A stretch of 41,912 bases of DNA from Planctomycetaceae bacterium (lineage in GTDB: Bacteria > Planctomycetota > Planctomycetia > Planctomycetales > Planctomycetaceae). Made by a program: the position numbers and the translations under genes. The stretch is taken from positions 1 through 41,912 of the forward strand of contig JABURQ010000202.1 of NCBI GenBank assembly GCA_014762625.1. Direction: 5' to 3'. The notes under the pieces are model-generated. The model was not told where the DNA came from. It saw nothing but the letters and a program-made list of their open reading frames with translations, and did not search any database. Shown here piece after piece: positions 17,453 to 25,410 of this stretch (its first letter is position 1; each line of letters starts with the position of its first letter).

Positions 17453-19483
17453 TTACTTCGTGGATCGTTTGAACAAGGAGAACGGGCTGGGGTACAGTGA
17501 CTCTCGATCCCCTCGTTTGAAGAAACTCCTTTTCGATTCCACTTCTACCTCTGTGGAGCGTTCCTCCGATTCGACGGGCAGAGTGGCGGTTGGCGTCTCT
17601 TCAACAGGGGAGGTGACGTCGGCGGAACTGGCTTCTCCGATTTCTTCGTCAGGCTGGGTGGCTTCTTGGGGCTCTTTGACTTCGGCGAGAGTCGGTTCTT
17701 CCTCAGTCAATTCCTCAACGTCATACTCGTCTTCCTCGTTGGAGTCGCCTTGCGGATTGCTGAAAATATTCGGTGCCATTGTGGGACGACCGATACGAGA
17801 TTTTTTCCGAGTGGAAGATCGCATTCCCGCGTCGGGCCGCAGATAAACCCGTCCGGCCCGCGGCATAGCATCGAATTCGAGCCGACTGATCAGGTTCGAT
17901 TGATTGCGGGACTGGATCAGGAATTGCGCAATATCCGGATAACTGGCACCAAGCTCCGAGATCGCGTTGATCACGGAAGGAACATCGTTCGGCACAATAC
18001 GACGTTCGGTTTCGTTGAGTGTGATTTTACTAACGGTAATCTTATTCTCGCCGGCGCGTCCAGTGATCATCACATCCTTACCTGCTCGGGCAATCAGAGG
18101 TAATGTGAATTTCTGGCCGGTTCCGAACACAACGACTTCCGCTTGCTTGAAGCGGGTCATGTGGACCATTGGGTCGCCTTCGACATCCAGAATATGCAGA
18201 CGGAATCCACCCGGCATACGAGTTCCCCGGACGAAGGGGTCATGGGGATCGAGTGATTTCAGAGCGCGAAACGCGCCGTAGCGGGTTTCCGCGCTATCGC
18301 CATCCAGCAAACCGCGTAATGCCATAAAAGAATCCGAATCATCGACGACCGCCAATGCGGCGAGCGAGAAGATGCGGAAAGCCGGTTCTTCTTTGGCGGT
18401 TTTGGCCAGAACTTCAATTCCGGTGGGATCTTGCAGGTACGCCAAAGCGAGGGCTGAATAAAATTGGACTTCCAGCGAATCGCTCTTCAGGCCGGTCTTG
18501 AGCACTTCGATCGCCGGTTGACCGATTGCTTCCAGTTGAATGGATGCTTTTTCCGCGGTGCTCGGATCTTGGAGTTCATCGGTTAACCGTTGCATTCGCA
18601 CTCGCTCGGCGACTTCCGATTCGTTCAGCGACATGTTCCGAATGACGGAGAGGTATCGGGGGTAGTTGTCTTTGTATCGACTGTGAATTTTCAATTCGAT
18701 GCGTTTGTTGTTTTTGGCTTCCGCGAGAGGAACCCGTTGTCCGCCAATTTCGTAATCAAAGAACCGAGTCCCGACGCGGTTGGCAACCCGGTAAGCCATC
18801 CGTTCGCTTTGGTAGGCCTTACGAAGCATCAGAGACATGTCCCGATCGCGGACCGACATGCCGCCACTTAGGATTCGGCCTCGCACCATGGTCCCCATGT
18901 CCTGAGCAGTATCCTCGTCATACGTCGAGGTCCCCGTCATGATCGGGCCGCCTGCTTTCGCCCAGACGTGACCGTCCATCACCCCTTCCCCTTGAATGAA
19001 GCCTTTTTCCGTCAGATAAGTTTCCAGCAGAAATCCGCCGTTCAGGCTGGTGACTTCCGAGTTTTCAGGAACGCGAACCTGCACGTCAAAGCGTTCTCCT
19101 TTTTCGACGAGGGGAGGAAGATAAGCGCGGACAATGACCAGCGCCGTGCTTTTCGATCGCAGAATCTGATTGGGGTTTGTAATATCGCGCCGGCGCATTT
19201 CCTCGATCAGTTGAGCACGATAGGGCGATACGGGGGGATCGCCGCCGGTTCCAGGGAGTCCCGTTACCAGTCCCACGCCTTCGAGAACGAGTGAGCCGAG
19301 ATTATCAACATTCACATATTCCCCAATCAGAGGTGTTTCGACCTTGGTTTTAGTCTCTTCTACAAGTGACTTATTGTCGTTTTCTTCCGGGTTTTGCGAA
19401 CGGAAGTTCATCAAGTCGAGTTGACCGCAGCCACTGAATAAAAACAGGCAGGTTGCGGCGAGAGTTGAGCTGATTTTCAACAT
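17453..19483 (-). CDS. FlgI (P-ring)-like lipoprotein with HEAT-like repeats
   Basis: The 676-residue protein starts with a lipoprotein signal (MLKISS, hydrophobic core, lipobox FSGC with Cys19). Residues about 50-270 resemble flagellar P-ring protein FlgI: LVLEGVGLVTGLPGTGGDPP and FDVQVRVPENSEVTSLNGG recall its GYGLVVGLNGTGD and RGGTLL blocks. Residues about 300-400 are helical HEAT-like repeats (AIGQPAIEVLKTGL, SLEVQFYSALALAYL, FRIFSLAALAVV). A strand-rich region follows, then an acidic, Glu-rich tail from about 590. No other flagellar gene is in the window and true FlgI has neither lipobox nor HEAT repeats, so an envelope role other than the P-ring is likely. A GGAG site lies 8 bases before the start. 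Confidence 0.78.
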   Translation of the reverse strand: MLKISSTLAATCLFLFSGCGQLDLMNFRSQNPEENDNKSLVEETKTKVETPLIGEYVNVDNLGSLVLEGVGLVTGLPGTGGDPPVSPYRAQLIEEMRRRDITNPNQILRSKSTALVIVRAYLPPLVEKGERFDVQVRVPENSEVTSLNGGFLLETYLTEKGFIQGEGVMDGHVWAKAGGPIMTGTSTYDEDTAQDMGTMVRGRILSGGMSVRDRDMSLMLRKAYQSERMAYRVANRVGTRFFDYEIGGQRVPLAEAKNNKRIELKIHSRYKDNYPRYLSVIRNMSLNESEVAERVRMQRLTDELQDPSTAEKASIQLEAIGQPAIEVLKTGLKSDSLEVQFYSALALAYLQDPTGIEVLAKTAKEEPAFRIFSLAALAVVDDSDSFMALRGLLDGDSAETRYGAFRALKSLDPHDPFVRGTRMPGGFRLHILDVEGDPMVHMTRFKQAEVVVFGTGQKFTLPLIARAGKDVMITGRAGENKITVSKITLNETERRIVPNDVPSVINAISELGASYPDIAQFLIQSRNQSNLISRLEFDAMPRAGRVYLRPDAGMRSSTRKKSRIGRPTMAPNIFSNPQGDSNEEDEYDVEELTEEEPTLAEVKEPQEATQPDEEIGEASSADVTSPVEETPTATLPVESEERSTEVEVESKRSFFKRGDRESLYPSPFSLFKRSTK

Positions 19484-19795
19484 GACGGGAACTCCAGGAC
19501 GGTGATGTGATGAGAAATCACACACAGTCGGGAAAAAAGGAATGGTCACGGATAGGTTCGGGATGTTGTGTCGACGGAACTGTCGAAGGAAAGTCTCGGT
19601 TTGAAGTTGCTGGCCCGGAACGGACCATGGGAAGGGCCGGAACCATAGAATTCCTGACTGTTCGGGTCAAGATCACTCTTCATTTTCCGACAGAAGTCTC
19701 ATTGTCCAGAGAGTCCTGAAAAGCAGCAAAAGGCTTGTTTGACCATTCAAAACCGGACAAATCACGGAAATTCCTCGCATTTCGGCGGTTGCGCC

Positions 19796-19851
19796 TTGTG
19801 AGAGTCATCTACAAAGGGCTAAAATTCGATAGTAGTTGAGACTGAGTCTCA
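19796..19851 (+). promoter_or_regulatory. Feo promoter with a Fur-like 7-1-7 operator
   Basis: A perfect palindrome TGAGACT-G-AGTCTCA lies at 19837-19851, 26 bp before the first feoA start codon. It has the 7-1-7 form of a Fur box (compare TGATAAT-N-ATTATCA). Upstream are a plausible -35 TTGTGA (19796-19801) and -10 TAAAAT (19820-19825) with 18-bp spacing, so a repressor bound at the palindrome would cover the start of transcription. The reading as iron control follows from the site shape and the genes behind it. Confidence 0.7.
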
Positions 19852-19876
19852 GTAGTAACTGATTTGAGAGAGACCC

Positions 19877-20122
19877 ATGGCTATAGACTCCATTTCCCAG
19901 ATTTTACCGCTCGATCTCCTGCGAAAAGGAGAAACAGGGGTGGTTCACGATTTGGAAGGATGTGAAGACGTCATCCATAGACTGGCGGAAATGGGCTTAC
20001 GTCCGGGGGTTTCCTTTACCATGTTGCAGCCGGGACAACCTTGTGTTGTGCGCATCGGTGAGCATCGCTTGACTCTTCGTCTCGATCCCTCCCTCCAGAT
20101 TCTCGTTGAAGTCCACCAGTAA
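19877..20122 (+). CDS. feoA: FeoA family protein, first copy
   Basis: An 81-residue SH3-like FeoA domain, the small cytoplasmic partner of FeoB in ferrous-iron uptake. Hallmarks are LRKGETGVVHDLEG at the start, HRLAEMGLRPGVSFTML in the middle and VRIGEHRLTLRLDPSLQILVE at the end. It opens the feo cluster, directly behind the Fur-like palindrome, with GAGAGA about 4 bases before the ATG. The second feoA follows after 18 bp, so the two are almost certainly co-transcribed. Confidence 0.92.
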   Translation: MAIDSISQILPLDLLRKGETGVVHDLEGCEDVIHRLAEMGLRPGVSFTMLQPGQPCVVRIGEHRLTLRLDPSLQILVEVHQ

Positions 20123-20140
20123 ACCGCGGTAGCGGATTAG

Positions 20141-20398
20141 ATGCCTGCCTTCATGGAAGCGCCCGCCTCTCGATTGTTAACAGATCTCCAACCAGGGGAA
20201 TCCGCAGTGATTGCGGAAATCCTGGGAGATGACTCCCTCGCTATGCGTTTGATGGAAATGGGGATTCTCGAAGGTGAAGGGATTTCTCTCATCGGCTACG
20301 CCCCCCTCGGCGACCCTATCGAGTTTGAGATTCGCGGGTATCGGATTTCGTTGCGTGCTGCCGAGGCGAGGCGAGTTCGTCTCGAAGCAGCTTCCTGA
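20141..20398 (+). CDS. feoA: FeoA family protein, second copy
   Basis: An 85-residue second FeoA domain: LTDLQPGESAVIAEILGDD, MRLMEMGILEGEGISLIGY, then GDPIEFEIRGYRISLRAAEARRV. The last block has the family's usual form, in which a strand reads like IEVRGYRLALR. It differs clearly from the first copy, so it is not a recent duplicate. The start could be this ATG or a second ATG four codons later; neither has a strong ribosome site. feoB starts 33 bp downstream. Confidence 0.92.
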   Translation: MPAFMEAPASRLLTDLQPGESAVIAEILGDDSLAMRLMEMGILEGEGISLIGYAPLGDPIEFEIRGYRISLRAAEARRVRLEAAS

Positions 20399-20431
20399 TT
20401 TCGATTGTCCTGTGACTGACTGGCAACAGAC

Positions 20432-22744
20432 ATGTCTTCGACGTCCGACGTTCCGACCACTGAATCCGAATCCTCGCCGACAAGGTCCGCTCGGAAAACG
20501 GTGGCTTTGATCGGAAATCCCAACACCGGAAAAAGCACCCTGTTCAATGCGCTCTCCGGGATGAAGGCCCGCACGGGAAATTATCCCGGCGTGACCGTGG
20601 AGAAAAAAGTCGGGAAAGTGGTCTGGGACGGTCGCGAAATTGACCTGATCGATTTACCTGGAACATACAGTCTCTCTCCTCGATCCCCCGATGAACTCGT
20701 TTCCGTCGACGTCCTGCTGGGACGACAGGCCGGTGTCGATGCCGTGGATGCCGTCGTCTGTATTGTGGATGCGTCCAATCTGGAACGGAATCTGTATCTC
20801 GTCAGTCAGGCACTGGATTTAGGACTGCCGACGATTCTGATTCTCAATATGATGGACGTCGCGGAAGCCCGAGGCATTGAAGTGAATGCCGAAGAACTGG
20901 GAAAACGCTTGCAGCTACCGGTCATTACTACGCAGGCGCATCGACGAAAAAACATCGATATCGTCAAACAGGCTATTGCTGACGCCATCGATCGCCCGTT
21001 ACGCACGCCGGAGTCATTGTTCCCCGATCCCTTCTATGAAGAAGTCGGCAAGCTCCGTGAGATCTTGAGAGCAGAGAAAAACATCGACCTGCCTCAATTT
21101 CTGGCCCAACGACTATTGATCGATCGGGAAGGGCAAATCGAGAAAGAAGTCACCGGACATGGGGAGGCGGGGCAGAAGGTCAAAACGGAATTGACTGCCG
21201 CCCGGGAACGCCTTGCAGAAGCCAACTGCCGTGTTCCGGGGATTGAAGCCCGCGTCCGATACGGCTGGGCCCGAGAATTACTGGACGGCGTAGTAACGCA
21301 CCCCGCGGAACGTCCCGCCTCTCGTAGCGATGCCATCGATCGTTTTCTCACGCATCGCTTTTTCGGCCTCATGGTCTTTGCGGCATTGATGATGCTGGTT
21401 TTTCAAACGATCTATACTTGGGCCGGCCCGTTCATGGAGCAAATTGAAGCGGGACAGGAAGTGATCGTCGGGATGGTCGATCGCGTCCTCACGCCAGGGC
21501 CGTTACGTTCATTGGTCGTCGATGGCGTGATTGCCGGCGTCGGCGGCGTGCTGATTTTTTTGCCGCAAATCTGCCTGCTGTTTTTATTCATCGCGATTCT
21601 GGAAGATTGCGGATATATGTCGCGGGCTGCGTTTTTGATGGATAAATTCATGGCGCGACTGGGGCTGAGTGGTAAGTCGTTTGTGCCCTTGATGTCGTCG
21701 TTCGCATGCGCTGTCCCCGGTGTGATGGCAACCCGTGTCATTGAAAGCCGCCGCGACCGGTTCGTGACGATACTGGTCGCTCCACTCATGAGTTGTTCGG
21801 CGCGTTTACCAGTATATCTGCTGCTGATTCAAGCCTTCATCCCCGATCGCACATTGGCGGGCGGACTTGGATTACAGGGAACAGTGCTGTTTCTGATGTA
21901 TTCGATCGGCGCGCTGGTGGCGATTCCCGTAGCTTGGGGGCTGAAGAAGTTCTTCTTCCCCGGCGAGACGCCTCACTTTGTCATGGAATTGCCCAGCTAC
22001 AAAATTCCCTCTGTTCGCGTAGTGTTCGATCGTGTGTATGATCGGGCGAAAGCCTTTGTCGTCAGAGCGGGAACGTTGATTTTCGCGACCACGATTGTCA
22101 TCTGGGCACTCGGATTCTATCCCGGCAACCATGACCATCAGTACGATTTACAACGGTCGATCAGGGCGGCGGACATCAAATTGGAACATGAATCAGAAAA
22201 ACTGGCGGAAGTGGAACTCTCCCAGGAAAAGGGAGAAAAATTGGCGGCTGCGAAAGAGGATGTGCGGTTGGCGGAAGTTCATCTGAATGATCTGGAAGAG
22301 GAATACCGGCGCGTCAGTTCGCAGTTGATGGCCGACAGTGCTCTCGGACGAATGGGACACGCCATCGAGCCTGCTGTCAAACCGCTCGGTTGGGACTGGC
22401 GGATTGGAGTCGGTGCGATTGCTTCCTTCCCCGCGCGTGAGGTAATCATCTCGACTCTCGGGACGATTTATTCTCTCGGAGGCGATGTGGATGAAGCGGA
22501 TGAAGGCTTGATTGGTGCCTTGCGAAGTTCGCGCTGGCCCGATGGCCGTCAAGTATTCAATGTGCCGGTGGCTCTGTCGATTATGGTATTCTTTGCGTTG
22601 TGTGCTCAATGTGCGGCGACTTTGATGGTCATCAAACGGGAGACCAACAGTTGGCGGTGGCCGATCTTCAGTTTTGTGTATATGACCGCTCTCGCCTATC
22701 TGGGCGCACTCATCACCTATCAGGTCGGCAGTTTGTGGTTATAA
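20432..22744 (+). CDS. feoB: Ferrous iron transporter FeoB
   Basis: The 770-residue inner-membrane Fe(II) transporter with an N-terminal G domain. G1 is GNPNTGKS (28-35), G2 lies at NYPGVTVE (Thr55), G3 is DLPG (74-77) and G4 is NMMD (139-142), the FeoB form of NKxD. A helical linker spans about 200-290. The membrane part has gate-like blocks: GVGGVLIFLPQICLLFLFIA, EDCGYMSRAAFLMD, SFACAVPGVMATR, PLMSCSARLPVYLL and SFPAREVIISTLGTIYSLGG. An unusual charged, coiled-coil-like segment at about 572-630 sits between the membrane segment ending ALGFYPG and the SALGRMGHAIEPA block. It follows two feoA genes and is followed 7 bp later by a small Cys-rich protein. Confidence 0.97.
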   Translation: MSSTSDVPTTESESSPTRSARKTVALIGNPNTGKSTLFNALSGMKARTGNYPGVTVEKKVGKVVWDGREIDLIDLPGTYSLSPRSPDELVSVDVLLGRQAGVDAVDAVVCIVDASNLERNLYLVSQALDLGLPTILILNMMDVAEARGIEVNAEELGKRLQLPVITTQAHRRKNIDIVKQAIADAIDRPLRTPESLFPDPFYEEVGKLREILRAEKNIDLPQFLAQRLLIDREGQIEKEVTGHGEAGQKVKTELTAARERLAEANCRVPGIEARVRYGWARELLDGVVTHPAERPASRSDAIDRFLTHRFFGLMVFAALMMLVFQTIYTWAGPFMEQIEAGQEVIVGMVDRVLTPGPLRSLVVDGVIAGVGGVLIFLPQICLLFLFIAILEDCGYMSRAAFLMDKFMARLGLSGKSFVPLMSSFACAVPGVMATRVIESRRDRFVTILVAPLMSCSARLPVYLLLIQAFIPDRTLAGGLGLQGTVLFLMYSIGALVAIPVAWGLKKFFFPGETPHFVMELPSYKIPSVRVVFDRVYDRAKAFVVRAGTLIFATTIVIWALGFYPGNHDHQYDLQRSIRAADIKLEHESEKLAEVELSQEKGEKLAAAKEDVRLAEVHLNDLEEEYRRVSSQLMADSALGRMGHAIEPAVKPLGWDWRIGVGAIASFPAREVIISTLGTIYSLGGDVDEADEGLIGALRSSRWPDGRQVFNVPVALSIMVFFALCAQCAATLMVIKRETNSWRWPIFSFVYMTALAYLGALITYQVGSLWL

Positions 22745-22751
22745 TAAAAGA

Positions 22752-22964
22752 ATGTCATCATTCCTCGAAAATCTCGTGATCGTGCTGATTGTCGGCGGAG
22801 CTGTTTTCGCACTCGGCAGGCGATTCTATCGGTTCCTCTCGCAAGTCGGACAGGGAGGAGCGGCGTGTGGGAGTGGTTGCGGAGATTGTGGATCGAAAGT
22901 CGAGAATGCTCCCTCTCCCAAACCGCTGGTGCAATTGGATCTGAATGGCGAAAAGCATCGCTGA
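22752..22964 (+). CDS. Small FeoB-associated Cys-rich membrane protein
   Basis: A 70-residue protein starting 7 bp after the feoB stop. Residues about 7-22 form one membrane helix (LVIVLIVGGAVFALGRR), followed by the Cys cluster CGSGCGDCGS with Cys39, Cys43 and Cys46. This architecture, one helix then clustered Cys, is that of the FeoB-associated Cys-rich (p12-like) family often found after feoB, and it may help assemble or sense iron at FeoB. No strong ribosome site is seen, consistent with translational coupling to feoB. Confidence 0.8.
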   Translation: MSSFLENLVIVLIVGGAVFALGRRFYRFLSQVGQGGAACGSGCGDCGSKVENAPSPKPLVQLDLNGEKHR

Positions 22965-23038
22965 ATGGAGACATTCACCGAAACTGAATGGAGTCTGCGG
23001 GGTTTCAATCGAGTCCCTGTTTGAAAGCGAGTATTGTG

Positions 23039-23755
23039 ATGTATCGAATTCTGGCCCTGTCTCTTATTCCCGGTTTATCGTTAACCGTTTGTGCCGTGGA
23101 ACAGGCGAAAGGGCCTGCCGATTCCCCCGCTAAAACCGCTTTGGCAGAATTGAATGATCTCATCGGAGGTTGGCGCGGCATCGGGCAACCACAGCGAGGG
23201 TCATCACGCGGAGCCTGGAAAGAAACCGCCGACTGGGCCTGGTCGTTCGACAAAAAAGAACCAGCCCTCATCTACGCCGTAGAAGATGGTAAACATCTCA
23301 AGTCCGTACGGTTGACCTATAAACCAGACGCGAAACTCTACCGGGCTGTCGTGACTTATGCTGATGAGGCCAATCGCAAGTTCGCCGGTGAGCTCGATGA
23401 AAAGAAACTGTCTCTCGTGTCGGATCCTGATAAAGAGGGAGTACGTCAGCGATTGACGATCACCCGACTGAACGAAAAACGAACGCTGGTTCTGTTGGAG
23501 CGGGAAATTGCCGAAGATCGCTTTTACCGCATTGCCGAAGTCGGTTACACCCGTGAAGGGACGAGATTGGCGATTTCGGGAGCCAACGGTCCGGAATGTG
23601 TGGTCACGGGTGGCCGGGCCACCACGCCGGTCACCTATATGGGAAAAACCTACTATGTATGCTGTACTGGCTGTCGACAGGCTTTTGAGGACGACCCGGC
23701 GGGAATTATCGCCGATTACGAGAAAAAGTTGGCGGCACGCAAAGCAGGAAGTTGA
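23039..23755 (+). CDS. Exported protein with C-terminal YHS/TRASH-like Cys motif
   Basis: The 238-residue protein begins with a signal peptide (MYRILALSLIPGLSLTVCAV). The middle is a lipocalin-like or strand-rich domain (LIGGWRGIGQPQRGSSRGAW, then LIYAVEDGKHLKSVRLTY and RAVVTYADEANRKFAGEL). The C-terminus resembles a YHS or TRASH metal-binding segment: PECVVTGG, then TYMGKTYYVCCTGCRQAFEDDP. It follows the feo genes by 75 bp on the same strand, so a role with iron or another metal outside the membrane is likely but inferred. The ATG at 23039 is preferred over 22988 because it begins the signal peptide. Confidence 0.75.
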   Translation: MYRILALSLIPGLSLTVCAVEQAKGPADSPAKTALAELNDLIGGWRGIGQPQRGSSRGAWKETADWAWSFDKKEPALIYAVEDGKHLKSVRLTYKPDAKLYRAVVTYADEANRKFAGELDEKKLSLVSDPDKEGVRQRLTITRLNEKRTLVLLEREIAEDRFYRIAEVGYTREGTRLAISGANGPECVVTGGRATTPVTYMGKTYYVCCTGCRQAFEDDPAGIIADYEKKLAARKAGS

Positions 23756-23880
23756 ATTTTCGAGGAGGGGATTTCCAGGGCATCCATCTTGACACGGTTT
23801 CCCGGTCAATCTACCTTTCCAGCCACTTCTCGATTCTTCATCGATATTCCCACCGATCCACATGCGAAAGGATTCGCATT

Positions 23881-25059
23881 ATGGCACATCCTGCCTCCTC
23901 CCAACCTGTTCCCCTGATCGATCTTGCCGCTCAATACACCCCCATCGCCGATGAGGTGATGCAGACCGTCACCGAAGTCTTCAGCTCGCAACGATTTGTG
24001 CTGGGGGATGAAGTGTCGGCTCTCGAAAATGAAATTGCCGATTACGTGGATGCACGATACGCCATCGGATGTGCTTCAGGAACCGATGCGTTGATCCTCG
24101 CGCTGATGGCGCTCGACATTGGTCCCGGCGACGAAGTCATCACCAGCCCGTTCACATTTTTCGCGACCGCGAGTTCCATTCATCGCGTCGGAGCGAAGCC
24201 GGTCTTTGTGGACATTAAACACGAAACCTTCAATCTCGACCCCGATCAGGTCGAAGCCGCGATTACTGAACACACCAAAGCCATCATGCCGGTTCATATC
24301 TTCGGTCAATGTGCCGAAATGGATCCGCTGTGGCGAATCGCCGTCAAACACGGCTTGCACATCGTCGAAGACGCCGCTCAAGCCATCGGTGCCAAGTATC
24401 GCGGTCGTTGTGCCGGCGTGCTGGGGACGATCGGCTGTTTCAGCTTCTTCCCGACCAAGAATCTCGGCGGAGCGGGCGACGGTGGAATGATCACTACCGA
24501 CGATAAAGAGCTTGCAAATCGGATGCTGCGGCTTCGCGTTCACGGCGACGTCGGCGGTTACGATCATCAGGAAGTCGGGCTCAACAGTCGTCTCGATGCT
24601 TTGCAAGCCGCCGTCCTGCGGATCAAGTTAAGACATCTGGAAGACTGGTCGACCGGACGTCGCACCAACAGCGAAAAATATCGCGAGTTGTTCGAGCAGT
24701 TCGGACTCGACGGTTATTACGAGCGACCGGCAATCTTCGCCGATCGGAAACACGTCTTCAATCAGTATACGGTTCGCGTTCCGCACGGACATCGCGACGC
24801 GGTGGTCAAATATCTGCGAGATCGACAAGTAGGCTGCGGCATCTACTATCCGAAGCCGTTGCATCTACAAACCTGCTTCGAGTACCTCGGCTACCAGGAA
24901 GGCGACCTCCCGATCTCCGAACAAGCCTGTCACGAAGTGATGTCCCTGCCGATCTTCGCCGAATTAACTGATGCTCAACTCGAAACGGTCGCCCAAACCC
25001 TATGCGACGCGGCAGCGGAAGTGATCAACGGCGGTCAGGAATTCCGCAAAGCGGCGTAA
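23881..25059 (+). CDS. DegT/DnrJ/EryC1/StrS-family sugar aminotransferase
   Basis: A PLP enzyme of 392 residues that aminates keto-sugar nucleotides for surface polysaccharides. Family marks are VPLIDLAAQYTPI at the start, GCASGTDALILALMAL, GDEVITSPFTFFATASSI, VEDAAQAIGAKYRGR and the PLP-lysine motif FFPTKNLGGAGDGGMI with Lys193. LNSRLDALQAAVLRIKL and a C-terminal GIYYPKPLHLQ are also typical. It is most like WbpE/WecE-type enzymes, but the substrate cannot be assigned. The start has AAAGGA about 8 bases upstream. No other sugar-nucleotide genes adjoin it. A strong terminator follows at 25095. Confidence 0.93.
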   Translation: MAHPASSQPVPLIDLAAQYTPIADEVMQTVTEVFSSQRFVLGDEVSALENEIADYVDARYAIGCASGTDALILALMALDIGPGDEVITSPFTFFATASSIHRVGAKPVFVDIKHETFNLDPDQVEAAITEHTKAIMPVHIFGQCAEMDPLWRIAVKHGLHIVEDAAQAIGAKYRGRCAGVLGTIGCFSFFPTKNLGGAGDGGMITTDDKELANRMLRLRVHGDVGGYDHQEVGLNSRLDALQAAVLRIKLRHLEDWSTGRRTNSEKYRELFEQFGLDGYYERPAIFADRKHVFNQYTVRVPHGHRDAVVKYLRDRQVGCGIYYPKPLHLQTCFEYLGYQEGDLPISEQACHEVMSLPIFAELTDAQLETVAQTLCDAAAEVINGGQEFRKAA

Positions 25060-25410
25060 ACACGCCGAGCATAATAACCAGAACCTCACACAACCCGTGG
25101 CGTTTTCGTCACGGTTTTTTTTGCAGCTGTGATTGTCATTTTTACAAAATGGGTGAGCAGATTCTTGAAAGTTCGTCATCCCGGACGAATTGTGCTTGCG
25201 CCCCACCGGCCAGTTATGCCGGTTGCGAAAACCTCTCCGGCCGCAAAGTTTTCCCGCTTTGACTGTCCGGCACCGGGTTTCGAGAACCGAGGGCATTCGC
25301 TGCCGTGAAACGCGCGTCTGGCATCCTGCGTGGTAAGTTTAAGGGATTGTGCTTCGCCATCTGATGCGCGAAGAGTCCGAATCTACTTTCCTACCTCCCT
25401 GTAACGAATC
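25060..25410. other. Intergenic stretch with terminator and a second hairpin
   Basis: After the terminator at 25095-25122 there is a GC hairpin, ACCGGC (25205-25210) with GCCGGT (25218-25223) and a 7-nt loop without a T-run. The remaining ~180 bp should hold the promoter of the gene at 25411. No gene is visible here. Confidence 0.5.
25095..25122 (+). terminator. Intrinsic terminator of the aminotransferase gene
   Basis: An eight-base stem (25095-25102 with 25107-25114, one G-T pair) has a TTTT loop and is followed by eight T residues. It lies 35 bp after the stop codon. Confidence 0.9.
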
